A stretch of DNA of 64,000 bases from Bryobacterales bacterium (GTDB lineage: Bacteria > Acidobacteriota > Terriglobia > Bryobacterales > Bryobacteraceae): NCBI GenBank assembly GCA_026954325.1, contig JAIXKK010000121.1, positions 1-64,000 on the forward strand, written 5' to 3'. The notes beneath the pieces were generated by a model. The model was not told the DNA's origin and made no database searches. It was given only the letters and a program-made list of their open reading frames with translations. Shown piece by piece: positions 8,932-16,707 of the stretch. Numbering within the stretch: position 1 is the first letter of the stretch; each line of letters starts with the position of its first letter. The translations under genes and the position numbers were made by a program.

Positions 8932-10069
8932 CGGTAGCCTCCTCGTAGAGCTTTTGGAATGCCGGCATCAGATCAGGTAAGGGTTCGCCTCCCTCGCGGT
9001 CTTCGAAGAAGCGCTGAAACATCGCCCGCGGGTCGGAGGGCGGGGGAGGTGGTGGTTCCGTTGTCCGCCCCGGCAGATCCACCCGCACATCCACGGCATC
9101 CGGCAGCATCGCCCGCACATCCTCCGCCACTCCCGGTTTCGGCTTCGCCAACTGCACCGTGACATACAGGAAGTCGCCGTTATTCCACTCGGCGGCGCGC
9201 TTCTCGATCTCCGCGAGCGTGCCGCTCACGTGGCGCAGACGGCGCCCGCCGGCCAGCCGCACGCTCTCCACACGCGCGGTCTTCCCTGCCTTCGCGTCGA
9301 TGATCACCACGCGCTTATCCTGTCCGTATTCGCCGAAGTCGAGTTGTAGCAGCGACCCCGAATAGAAAATCGGGCTCGGACCCGCGATCTCCTGCGGCCG
9401 GTGCAAATGACCAAGCGCAATGTAGGAAGCCGAATCCGGGAAGCGCTGAGCCGGCAGCGCGTAGGGCTTTGTCATGTGCACCTCGCGCTCGCTGCCCGTT
9501 GCCTCCCCGCCCTGCACGAACAGGTGCCCCAACAGCACGTTCACGGTCTCCGCTGTAAACCCCGCCGACAGCGCGTCAACGATTGACGTGATTCCTTCGG
9601 CATAGGCGCTCGAACGCCCGGCATGCACGCCCATCAGCAGGCTCGCGTCCAACCACTTGTGCTCCGGAACCCACGGCATCACCGCGATGCGCGCCTGTTC
9701 GCCCCGCACCGTGAGTTCGATGACTCCGCCCTCCTCGGGCGCGCGCACAGTGGGCCGCATGTGGATGGACATGCGGTCGAGCAGCGGCCGCAATGCCTCG
9801 AGCCTTCGCGGATGATCGTGGTTGCCGCCGATCAGCACCGCCGGAATCCGATGGCCGGCGAGATCGGCGAGCAGCGAGTACACCAGCCGCTCCGCCTCGG
9901 CCGGCGGAGCCTGCGTGTCGAAGATATCCCCCGCCACCAAAACACAGTCGATCTTCTCCCTCACCGCGATCTCGAACACTTCCTGGAGCGCCTTCTCGTG
10001 CTCATCCATGCGCGAACGGCCGCGCAAGCTCTTTCCGATGTGCCAATCGGCCGTATGCAGGAATCTCAT
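8912..10069 (-). CDS. sbcD: Exonuclease SbcCD nuclease subunit
   Basis: This is the Mre11-type metallophosphoesterase nuclease, partner of SbcC. All the di-metal phosphoesterase motifs are visible near the N terminus: DWHIGK (residue 8 onward), VAGDIFD (about 45-51), GGNHDHPR (about 82-89), and LGHLHRPQ further on. The rest is the capping domain and a C-terminal helical segment (RAMFQRFFEDREGGEPLPDL) that should contact SbcC. A proline run (TTEPPPPPPSDPR) links these parts. The start ATG overlaps the stop of the HerA-type gene as ATGA, and the 3' end overlaps sbcC by 20 bp. The four genes nurA, herA, sbcD and sbcC form one translationally coupled block. Confidence 0.95.
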   Translation of the reverse strand: MRFLHTADWHIGKSLRGRSRMDEHEKALQEVFEIAVREKIDCVLVAGDIFDTQAPPAEAERLVYSLLADLAGHRIPAVLIGGNHDHPRRLEALRPLLDRMSIHMRPTVRAPEEGGVIELTVRGEQARIAVMPWVPEHKWLDASLLMGVHAGRSSAYAEGITSIVDALSAGFTAETVNVLLGHLFVQGGEATGSEREVHMTKPYALPAQRFPDSASYIALGHLHRPQEIAGPSPIFYSGSLLQLDFGEYGQDKRVVIIDAKAGKTARVESVRLAGGRRLRHVSGTLAEIEKRAAEWNNGDFLYVTVQLAKPKPGVAEDVRAMLPDAVDVRVDLPGRTTEPPPPPPSDPRAMFQRFFEDREGGEPLPDLMPAFQKLYEEATDASSEA

Positions 10070-11691
10070 GAGCGGAACTTCCGGAAAGGATCTTTGCCCG
10101 CCGCGGTCACCGCCGCTCGCGCCTCGGATTCTCTCGTGGCCCAGGAAGGAAACGGAAACTGCACCAGCAACGGAATGGGGATTTCCGGCTGGCTCACGAT
10201 TACCGTGCCCGGCTTCAGGATGCCGGCGCGCGCGCGGCTGGGCCCGGGGAGAAAGGCATACTCATGCTGCTGCGCCTCCGCCAAATCAAGCCGGCCCACC
10301 ACGCGGAACGACGAGTTCGCCACCACGCGGCGCTCAATCTGGCTCGCGGTCTGCTCGGCTCCGATGAGGATGAGGCCGAGGCTGCGCCCGCGCTCGGCCA
10401 TGTCGAGAATCACGTCCTTGATGGGGCTCCAGCCTTCACGCGGCGCGTACTTGTTCAACTCATCGAGCACCACGAAAGCGAGCGGACGCGAAGTCCCCGA
10501 CTTCTCCTTGTCCTCGAACATGCGCTTCAGCACCACGCCGATGACGAAGCGCTTGGCGCGGTCATGCAGGTTGTGGATGTCGATCACCGTCACCTGCGCC
10601 TTGCGCCAGTTGATGACGTTGCGCTCCGCATCATCGACATGCCCGCGGATCAAGTGGCCCACGCGCGCCGCAGCCGACAGCAGCCGCCGCTCGAAGGCAG
10701 ACCGCGTGCCCGATGCGTAGCTTCCGGCCCAGTCGTCCAGATGCCGCTGAATGCACGCCACCAGGTCGTCAAACCCGTCAAGCCCGCGGACATCCTCGTG
10801 CGCGAGGCGCGATTCCACGCGCTCCACCACGGAGCCGAGCTGGCTGCTGTCGTCTTCCGCTTCCGTGAACAGAAACCGCAGCAAACGTTCTTCGCAGAAC
10901 TGCTTCACCGTCCAGGCAAACGGGGTCACTCCCTCGGTGCGGGCGCCGGTATCGGGAACCATCTCGAGGGTTTCGCGCCGCACGGGAGCATAGATCGCCA
11001 GGTCTTCGAACGCCCCCGGTTGAAGCCCGAGCTTCGCGTAGAGCGCCTCCTGGTCCGCCTTGAGCGAGTTGTTCGGCTTGTCGAGAAACAGCAGATCCTC
11101 GCCCTTCACGTTGAAGATGAGCGCATGCGTGTTACCAGCGGCCGCTCCCAGAAGCTTCGAATGGAAGATGCCGTAGAGAAGGAAGGTTGCGTAGGTGGTC
11201 TTGGTGGCGACGCCGGAAATGCCGGAGATATTGACATGCGCTCCGCGGGAGCCGTCGAGGAATTCGAAGTTGCCGTGCACCGGCTCGCCGTCGCGCGAGA
11301 GGCCGAGGGGAAAGCGCTTCGTCATGACATCGAAGAAGAGCGCCTTATCGCGGTCCTCGCCAGCGGCTTTGAACACAGGCTCGCCGGGCATGGGCGGCAC
11401 GAAGATCTCCGGCTCGACGCGGGTTACGGTGACGTGCGCCTTCACCGCATGAGTCAGCGGCAGCACGCCATCGGTGGCGAGAAAGACGTCGGATTCAAGC
11501 CGCGCCCCTTCGTGGCGGGCAACGAGGATATCGACAATGCCGTAGAGCGTCACCATCTGCCCGTCAGCCAGCGCGCGCCGCACCAGCACCACATCGTCCA
11601 ACTGGAGCGGCTCCTCGGCGGGAACCGCAATCCAGAAGTCGAGCGGCTGAGCATCCGCCGTGCCCAGCACCTTACCGATTTCTCTGCTCAT
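10066..11691 (-). CDS. HerA-like DNA translocase/helicase ATPase
   Basis: This ATPase of the HerA/FtsK superfamily (about 541 residues from the ATG at 11,691; a start at 11,706 would add five residues) works with the nuclease NurA in end resection. An N-terminal HAS-barrel-like beta domain (about 1-100) precedes the RecA-like core. The P-loop region reads NISGISGVATKTTYA rather than the canonical GxxGxGKS/T: the second glycine before the lysine is replaced by Ala-Thr. Walker B is VVLDELNKYAP, and a sensor/arginine-finger region reads GAEQTASQIERRV. I recall the variant P-loop in close relatives from similar operons, so it is probably functional rather than damaged. It overlaps nurA by 20 bp and sbcD by 4 bp. 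Confidence 0.85.
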   Translation of the reverse strand: MSREIGKVLGTADAQPLDFWIAVPAEEPLQLDDVVLVRRALADGQMVTLYGIVDILVARHEGARLESDVFLATDGVLPLTHAVKAHVTVTRVEPEIFVPPMPGEPVFKAAGEDRDKALFFDVMTKRFPLGLSRDGEPVHGNFEFLDGSRGAHVNISGISGVATKTTYATFLLYGIFHSKLLGAAAGNTHALIFNVKGEDLLFLDKPNNSLKADQEALYAKLGLQPGAFEDLAIYAPVRRETLEMVPDTGARTEGVTPFAWTVKQFCEERLLRFLFTEAEDDSSQLGSVVERVESRLAHEDVRGLDGFDDLVACIQRHLDDWAGSYASGTRSAFERRLLSAAARVGHLIRGHVDDAERNVINWRKAQVTVIDIHNLHDRAKRFVIGVVLKRMFEDKEKSGTSRPLAFVVLDELNKYAPREGWSPIKDVILDMAERGRSLGLILIGAEQTASQIERRVVANSSFRVVGRLDLAEAQQHEYAFLPGPSRARAGILKPGTVIVSQPEIPIPLLVQFPFPSWATRESEARAAVTAAGKDPFRKFRS

Positions 11692-12616
11692 GCAACTCCT
11701 TCTCAATCGCCCGCCGGATCAGCAGCGAATCGCCCAGCCGCCGGCGCATCTCCTGCTCGAGGGCGCCCACGGGCAGCAGGTTCTGCGGCGCCCGCGGATC
11801 GCGCATCGCGGTGGAGGCAAACGACGGCAGCACCGCGGCGGCGAAGCCCGCCAGCGACTTCGCGGCATCCACTCCCACCGCCGCGCCGATCTCGATGCGC
11901 ACAATCCCGGCCAGCGGATGGTCGAGCGCGCGCGGATCGCTCAGCCGCAGATAGCAGGAATACCGATTGTACGTCTTGTCGGTGATGGCGAATAGCGGAG
12001 TTCGCTCTCCTTTGTGCAACCGCCCGAGCAGTGAGAATTGCGGCTCGCCCAGATAGGGATTGAGAATCCGCTTGATGACGCCCACGACGGCAAACCGGCT
12101 GGTGGCGCGATAGCTGGGCCCATCGACAAATACGCAGCCTTCGCCCGCCATCGATTCGGCCAGCGCCGCCTCCGCCGCGCGCATCCGGCTCTGCAACTCA
12201 GCGAGTACACCCTCCGGCGTATTGAGAACCGCCGGGCAGGGGGCAAACGAGAGCGTCGAGGAGCCGAGAGGGAACTCTCTGCCCTCCAAGGCTCCGTTCC
12301 CCATCACGAGAAACCGCGCCACCCGGATGTCTCCGAAGGCAGCTTTGCAGCCGGCCGCACGCACATATCCGGCGGCGAGCGATCCGAACAGGCCGTGGGC
12401 GAAGCCGCCGGTGTCGAGATCCGCGAGAATACGCGCTTCGACGCGGCGCACGCCATCAACGAAACAGCAGGCCGTGTCCCGTCCGGCCTCGCCCGGCGGG
12501 AAGGCGCTCCACTCGCCCGTCTCCACGGTAACGTCGACTTCGGGCTGCGACTCGGGCGCATCGAAGGCAATGGGCGCCTCGTAATCGGCCGGCCATGGAT
12601 CGAGCAGCAATCTCAT
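11672..12616 (-). CDS. nurA: DNA double-strand-break repair nuclease NurA-like
   Basis: This is a 314-residue protein beginning MRLLLDPWPADYEAP. NurA is a 5'-3' exonuclease and endonuclease driven by HerA. The call rests on the two acidic nuclease motifs seen in this family (CFVDGVRRVEARILAD near residue 70 and VFVDGPSYRATSRFAVVGVIKRI near 165), on the C-terminal RDPRAPQNLLPVGALE segment, and on its place directly upstream of a HerA-type ATPase and sbcDC. The frame stays open upstream inside the TonB gene, but the ATG one base after that gene's stop (TGACATG) is the likely start. Sequence conservation in this family is low, so context carries weight. Confidence 0.82.
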   Translation of the reverse strand: MRLLLDPWPADYEAPIAFDAPESQPEVDVTVETGEWSAFPPGEAGRDTACCFVDGVRRVEARILADLDTGGFAHGLFGSLAAGYVRAAGCKAAFGDIRVARFLVMGNGALEGREFPLGSSTLSFAPCPAVLNTPEGVLAELQSRMRAAEAALAESMAGEGCVFVDGPSYRATSRFAVVGVIKRILNPYLGEPQFSLLGRLHKGERTPLFAITDKTYNRYSCYLRLSDPRALDHPLAGIVRIEIGAAVGVDAAKSLAGFAAAVLPSFASTAMRDPRAPQNLLPVGALEQEMRRRLGDSLLIRRAIEKELHEQRNR

Positions 12617-12617
12617 G

Positions 12618-13682
12618 TCAGCGGCGGCCGTTATAGACGAAGGAGAGTTGCAGGCGGATCTGGTCGCCCTGGAAATCCGGCGGGAGGGGAGGAAACGGAT
12701 TCGAGGCGCTGATGCCGGCGACGGCGGCGCGGTCCAGCGGATCCGCCCCGGAAGGCACGGCGATGACGAGTTTCGGCACGGAGCCGTTGCGGCTGATGGC
12801 GAACTGGATGAGCACTTTTCCCTGGCGCCCCAGGCGGGCGCTTTCCGGAATGACGGCAAACCAGTTGCGGCGCACGGCGGCGAGCACTTTGATGAGGTAA
12901 GGCCGGAAGTCCGCGCCTTGAGGATCGCTCAACAGTTCGAGCGAGCTGCCCATCTTACCCGGCGCGGCATGCTGGCTGAGCGCCTCTCCGATGCTCGGCG
13001 GCTGGTCGGCGTCATCGCCGACGACGAGCCCGCCGCCGGGGCGTTTCGAGACGCGCGCCACCGCTTCAGACACCGTGTTCTTCGGCGCGGGAATGGCGAA
13101 CTTGGGAGAACTCTGCCCGTCGTTGGCATTGCCCGCGCCATGGCCTGAGCCGGGGACGTTTTCCAAGGTAATCTTCGGCTTCTCGGAAGTCTCGATCTGA
13201 GGCGGCGGAGGGGGCTGGTTCGTCATGCCCGTGCCCGGAGGAGGAAGTTGCGCCGTCTGTGGAGCGGTGGGCGCAATCCGCGGGGCATCAGGCAGCGCCG
13301 CCGGCGCCGGGACTCCCGCCCTGGGTTGCGGTGAGGCTGCCGGCACGGGAGGCGGAGACTTGAACTCCTTACGCGCCAGCAGCCCTTGAATGTTGATCTC
13401 CTTCGCGACTTCCTTCGTGTTCGGAGCTTTCTGAGTCGGCTGCTTGAACACGGGCGCCACCAGCGGCGTCACCTGCCGGGCTTCAATTTCCGGGTATCGC
13501 AACTGACGCGGCGGGGTGGCTTCGAAGCGCACGGTGAGTAGAAACAGAAGGCCGAGAACGTGAGCCGTGATGGAGGCGATAGCCGCGCGGGCGATAGGAC
13601 GCCGGTCGGCCGGCTGCTCGAAGTGGAGCACAAAACCGGTGTCTTGGGGAGCAGGCGTCCGGGGTTCAGCCAGCGACTTCAT
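12618..13682 (-). CDS. TonB/TolA-type energy transducer protein
   Basis: At 354 residues it has a short cytoplasmic head, one transmembrane helix (about 31-52), a long Pro/Ala/Gln-rich periplasmic stretch containing PPPPP, and a C-terminal domain of TonB/TolA type (about 255-354). That domain has the features YLIKVLAAVRRNWF, GKVLIQFAISRNGSVPKLVI, a GADPLDRAAVAGI helix and FPPLPPDFQGDQIRLQLSF. Proteins of this class transmit proton-motive force from ExbB/ExbD or TolQ/R to outer-membrane receptors such as the one at 24-28 kb. No ExbB/ExbD genes are in the window. It lies between a lipid A-region oxidoreductase and nurA and is coupled to both (9 bp and 1 bp gaps). A TTG two codons upstream is an alternative start. 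Confidence 0.85.
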   Translation of the reverse strand: MKSLAEPRTPAPQDTGFVLHFEQPADRRPIARAAIASITAHVLGLLFLLTVRFEATPPRQLRYPEIEARQVTPLVAPVFKQPTQKAPNTKEVAKEINIQGLLARKEFKSPPPVPAASPQPRAGVPAPAALPDAPRIAPTAPQTAQLPPPGTGMTNQPPPPPQIETSEKPKITLENVPGSGHGAGNANDGQSSPKFAIPAPKNTVSEAVARVSKRPGGGLVVGDDADQPPSIGEALSQHAAPGKMGSSLELLSDPQGADFRPYLIKVLAAVRRNWFAVIPESARLGRQGKVLIQFAISRNGSVPKLVIAVPSGADPLDRAAVAGISASNPFPPLPPDFQGDQIRLQLSFVYNGRR

Positions 13683-13690
13683 GGGCAAGC

Positions 13691-14641
13691 TCAGTGTGAG
13701 GCCAGCGATTCGGCAACCAGCTTCGCGTGTACCTCAATTTTAGCAAGAATGTCGAGCGCCACCCGCAGCGCCAGAGCCGCTTCCAGGCCCCCGGCAACCG
13801 GCGGCGTACGCTCCGCTATGCAATCGAGAAAGGAGTCGAGCTGGAGCTTCAGCGGCTCGTTTTTTCGCACCGGAAACGGCTGAAAGCCAATCTGCTGTTG
13901 CGGCGAGACGGAGATGCACACTCCGTCCTGACGCGCGTAGTCGATGGAAAGATACTGGCGCGGCTGAAACAGACGCATCTTACGCACCTTTTCGGTGGAA
14001 ACGCGGCTGGCGGTGAGATTGGCGATGCAGCCATGCGGGAAGGCGAGCCGGACGTTGGCGATGTCCACCTTTTGGGAGAGGATGGAGATGCCGGCGGCAT
14101 GAATTTCATGAGGTTCTTCCCCCACCAGGGACAGCACAAGGTCCAGATCGTGAATCATCAGATCAAGCACAACGTCCACATCAAGGCTGCGGGGAGTGAA
14201 CAGGCTCATGCGATGAATTTCGAAGAACAGCGGAGTGGTCGCCATCTTGCGCAGGGCCGTCACGGCGGGGTTGAAGCGTTCAAGGTGGCCCACTTGAAGG
14301 ACGCGGCCGGAACCGGCGGCGGCAATCAGCCGGCGGGCGCTTTCAAGGTCCGGAGCGATGGGCTTTTCGATGAGCACGTCGAGGCCTGCTTCGAGCAGCG
14401 CACAGCCTACCTCGGCATGGGTGTTCGTTGGGGTAGCGACGATGGCGGCATCCACGGAAGCGGCCAGCGCGTCGAGGGTGGGGAAGGCCCGGCAGCCGAA
14501 TTCGGCCGCCGCGGCCTGCGCGCGCGCGGGGTCGATATCGAACAGGCCGGCGAGTTCCGCGCGCTCGCTTTCGCGAATTACGCGCAGGTGATTCCTGCCA
14601 AAGGCTCCCGCGCCGGCTACGGCCAGCCGCACTACGCTCAT
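13691..14641 (-). CDS. Gfo/Idh/MocA family oxidoreductase (possible UDP-sugar dehydrogenase of lipid A synthesis)
   Basis: This 316-residue NAD(P)-dependent oxidoreductase has a Rossmann motif at the N terminus (LAVAGAGAFGRNHLRV), the IEKPIA motif (near residue 90) with the conserved Lys of the family, and a D-x-x-x-H segment (DLMIHDLDLVLSL). The start ATG overlaps the lpxI stop (ATGA), so it belongs to the fabZ-lpxA-lpxI unit. A member of this family, GnnA, oxidises UDP-GlcNAc at C3 for 2,3-diamino lipid A and lies beside lpxA in some bacteria. That role is plausible here from position alone. The partner aminotransferase GnnB is not in the window, which keeps the assignment open. Confidence 0.85.
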   Translation of the reverse strand: MSVVRLAVAGAGAFGRNHLRVIRESERAELAGLFDIDPARAQAAAAEFGCRAFPTLDALAASVDAAIVATPTNTHAEVGCALLEAGLDVLIEKPIAPDLESARRLIAAAGSGRVLQVGHLERFNPAVTALRKMATTPLFFEIHRMSLFTPRSLDVDVVLDLMIHDLDLVLSLVGEEPHEIHAAGISILSQKVDIANVRLAFPHGCIANLTASRVSTEKVRKMRLFQPRQYLSIDYARQDGVCISVSPQQQIGFQPFPVRKNEPLKLQLDSFLDCIAERTPPVAGGLEAALALRVALDILAKIEVHAKLVAESLASH

Positions 14642-15456
14642 TCGCCCTCCTCGGGGGCATAGCCGCACAGCGCGATGCCCGCCTCGTCTGCTTGCCGCAA
14701 CATCTCTTCGCGGTCGAGCAGCAGCGTCCGCCCGGCATCCACGGCGAGGACGGTTGCTCCGGTCTCACGCATCACGGCGATGGTCTCCACTCCGGCCACG
14801 GGAACATCAAACAGCAGATGCTTTCTGCGGCGCGATACCTTGACGAGGCGAATGGGCCGTCCGTTGGCAAGGGAGGCGGCGCGGCGCAGCATCGCGTCGG
14901 TGCCTTCCATTGCTTCCGCGGCGAGGCAGGCACGCCCGGCGATAGCGACGCTTTGGCCGATGTCAAAGCCCGCCAGCGCGTTCGCGATGCGGCGGCCGTA
15001 ACGGATGTCCTTTTCCTCTTCGGATGACGGTCTGCGTTTCGTCATCGAGCCTTCGGCGGCAAGGAGAGGCTTGAGCAGGAACGTGGAGTCTCGCAACTCG
15101 ATGCCCTCGTCCGCCAGTACCTTCGCCACGCCGCCGATGAGGGCGTCGGTGTTCTTTTCGCGGAGGGAGAACAGGAGTTTGGCGAGGCGCCAATCGGGGC
15201 GGATGGAAGAAAAGATCCGGACGTGCTTGACCTGTCCGGCCATGACGAGTTCGCGGATGCCCTCGCCCTTCAGAATTTCGATGAGCCGGCTCAACTCGCC
15301 GAGCGAGATCCAATGCGTCTTCGAGGCAAGGCGGGCAATTTCACCGGACGCTTCTTCTTCGATGCCGATGGCCACAACTTCATGGCCGAGTTTGCGCGCT
15401 TCTTCGAGCGCGAGGATGGGGAAACGGCCGTTGCCGGCGATGAGCCCGTACTTCAC
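14638..15456 (-). CDS. lpxI: UDP-2,3-diacylglucosamine pyrophosphatase LpxI
   Basis: It hydrolyses UDP-2,3-diacylglucosamine to lipid X, step 4 of lipid A synthesis, and replaces LpxH in many non-enteric bacteria. The 272-residue sequence shows the typical LpxI (DUF1009) layout: GLIAGNGRFPILALEEARK at the N terminus, the GQVKHVRIFSSIRPDWR segment near 80, LRDSTFLLKPLLA, and the C-terminal catalytic domain with GMDVGQS-like FDIGQSVAIAGRACLAAEAMEGTDAML and FDVPVAGVETI. The start is a GTG overlapping the lpxA stop (GTGA). The order fabZ-lpxA-lpxI is a common arrangement of early lipid A genes. Confidence 0.95.
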   Translation of the reverse strand: MKYGLIAGNGRFPILALEEARKLGHEVVAIGIEEEASGEIARLASKTHWISLGELSRLIEILKGEGIRELVMAGQVKHVRIFSSIRPDWRLAKLLFSLREKNTDALIGGVAKVLADEGIELRDSTFLLKPLLAAEGSMTKRRPSSEEEKDIRYGRRIANALAGFDIGQSVAIAGRACLAAEAMEGTDAMLRRAASLANGRPIRLVKVSRRRKHLLFDVPVAGVETIAVMRETGATVLAVDAGRTLLLDREEMLRQADEAGIALCGYAPEEGE

Positions 15457-16229
15457 TTGATGACGCCACGCTCCGAGGACTGGATAAATTCAATCAATTC
15501 GTCCACCTCCGCGCAAGGCTCCACCTCGGCGCGGATGCGCTCGATGGCTTGCGTGGTGTTGAGGCCGGCGCGCGTGAGCAGCCGCAGGGCCTTGTTGACG
15601 GCGTCCACGGACGGCGCGGGGAAGCCGCGCCGCTCCATGCCGATCCTGTTCGCGCCGAAGGTCTTCGTTTCGCGCGGCGTGGTGGTGTTTGAAAACGGCA
15701 TGACGTCCTGGGTGATGACGCTGTAGCCGCCGATGATGGCATGCCTGCCGATGCGGCAGAACTGATGAATGCCGGAGAATGCGCTCACCACCACCCAGTC
15801 TTCGACGATGACATGGCCGCCGCAGGTGGCCCCGTGGCCGATGACGCAATGGTTTCCGATCCGCGCATCATGGGCGACATGGGCGTAGGCCATCAGCAGG
15901 TTGTCGTCGCCTATGCGCGTGATGCGCCCGCCGCCTTCGGTGCCGCGGTGAATGGTGACGAATTCGCGGATCCTGTTGCGGTGGCCGATGATGGTCTCGG
16001 CGGGCTCGCCGTGATACTTGAGGTCCTGCGACGCCACGCCGGCGGTGGAGTAGGGATAGAAGATGTTATCTTCGCCAACGATTAGAGGGCCATCGAGGTA
16101 GAGGTGAGCCAGAAGCCGCGTGCGCGCGCCGATTTCCACATCCGCTCCGATGACGCAGTAGGGCCCGATCTCCGCGCTTTCCGCGATGCGGGCTTGCGGG
16201 TGAACAATGGCCGCCGGATGAATGGCCAT
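15453..16229 (-). CDS. lpxA: UDP-N-acetylglucosamine acyltransferase LpxA
   Basis: It transfers the R-3-hydroxyacyl chain from acyl-ACP to the 3-OH of UDP-GlcNAc (or the 3-NH2 of its amino analogue), the first step of lipid A synthesis. The 258-residue protein begins MAIHPAAIVHPQARI and consists of left-handed beta-helix hexapeptide repeats, with GHRNRIREFVTIHRGT, the catalytic-region AYAHVAHDARIGNHCVIGHG, and a C-terminal helical domain (RRGFPAPSVDAVNKALRLL). The ATG lies 4 bp after the fabZ stop. The 3' end overlaps lpxI. Confidence 0.96.
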   Translation of the reverse strand: MAIHPAAIVHPQARIAESAEIGPYCVIGADVEIGARTRLLAHLYLDGPLIVGEDNIFYPYSTAGVASQDLKYHGEPAETIIGHRNRIREFVTIHRGTEGGGRITRIGDDNLLMAYAHVAHDARIGNHCVIGHGATCGGHVIVEDWVVVSAFSGIHQFCRIGRHAIIGGYSVITQDVMPFSNTTTPRETKTFGANRIGMERRGFPAPSVDAVNKALRLLTRAGLNTTQAIERIRAEVEPCAEVDELIEFIQSSERGVIK

Positions 16230-16233
16230 CGCG

Positions 16234-16683
16234 CTAGGTCCGCGGCTTGGCCGGGTCGGCGAGCACGCACATGAGTTCTGCCTCCGCCACAACCGTGTCG
16301 CCTACTTTCGCCACGCCCGCCATCACCGCAAGCGAGGAACGCCGCTTGATCACCTTCATCTCGATGCGGAGCTGATCGCCGGGAACCACCTGGTTGCGAA
16401 ACTTGGCGGAATTGATGGAGGCGAGGAGAACGGGGCGGTTCTTGCTGTCGGGGATATCTTTCAGGATGAGGATGCCGGCGACCTGAGCCATGGATTCCAC
16501 GATAAGCACTCCGGGCATGACCGGGTAATGGGGGAAGTGGCCTACAAAGAACGGCTCGTTGACCGTCACGTTTTTGATTCCCACAATGCGGTCGGGTTCC
16601 AGTTCAAGGACCCGGTCCACGAGCAACATGGGGTAGCGATGGGGGAGGATCTCCTGAATCGCCAGAACGTCAAGGATTGGCAT
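16234..16683 (-). CDS. fabZ: 3-hydroxyacyl-ACP dehydratase FabZ
   Basis: This 149-residue hotdog-fold enzyme removes water from 3-hydroxyacyl-ACP in type II fatty acid synthesis, and competes with LpxA/LpxD for the same acyl-ACP. The catalytic motif is complete: ILPHRYPMLLVDRV, then GHFPHYPVMPGVLIVESMAQ with the catalytic His and Glu. It leads the lipid A operon, consistent with the usual fabZ-lpxA linkage. A perfect TATAAT lies only 11 nt upstream of the ATG with no Shine-Dalgarno sequence, so the mRNA may be almost leaderless. Confidence 0.97.
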   Translation of the reverse strand: MPILDVLAIQEILPHRYPMLLVDRVLELEPDRIVGIKNVTVNEPFFVGHFPHYPVMPGVLIVESMAQVAGILILKDIPDSKNRPVLLASINSAKFRNQVVPGDQLRIEMKVIKRRSSLAVMAGVAKVGDTVVAEAELMCVLADPAKPRT

Positions 16684-16693
16684 GCAAACCCGC

Positions 16694-16700
16694 TATTATA
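16694..16700. promoter_or_regulatory. Shared symmetrical -10 box for fabZ (-) and the M20 peptidase (+)
   Basis: The 24-bp gap between the two divergent start codons contains TATTATA. On the plus strand it gives TATTAT, 8 nt before the M20 ATG; on the minus strand it gives TATAAT, 11 nt before the fabZ ATG. No good -35 is seen in either direction. Bidirectional promoters with overlapping -10 elements are known in bacteria. Both transcripts would have leaders of only a few nucleotides. Confidence 0.5.
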
Positions 16701-16707
16701 ACAGGCG

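Noticed and set aside
16684..16707. Replication origin at the fabZ/M20 divergence
   Set aside because: The composition switch near 14-16 kb would fit, but the sign changes again at about 35 and 46.6 kb, no DnaA boxes or dnaA/dnaN/gyr genes were seen, and the gap is only 24 bp.
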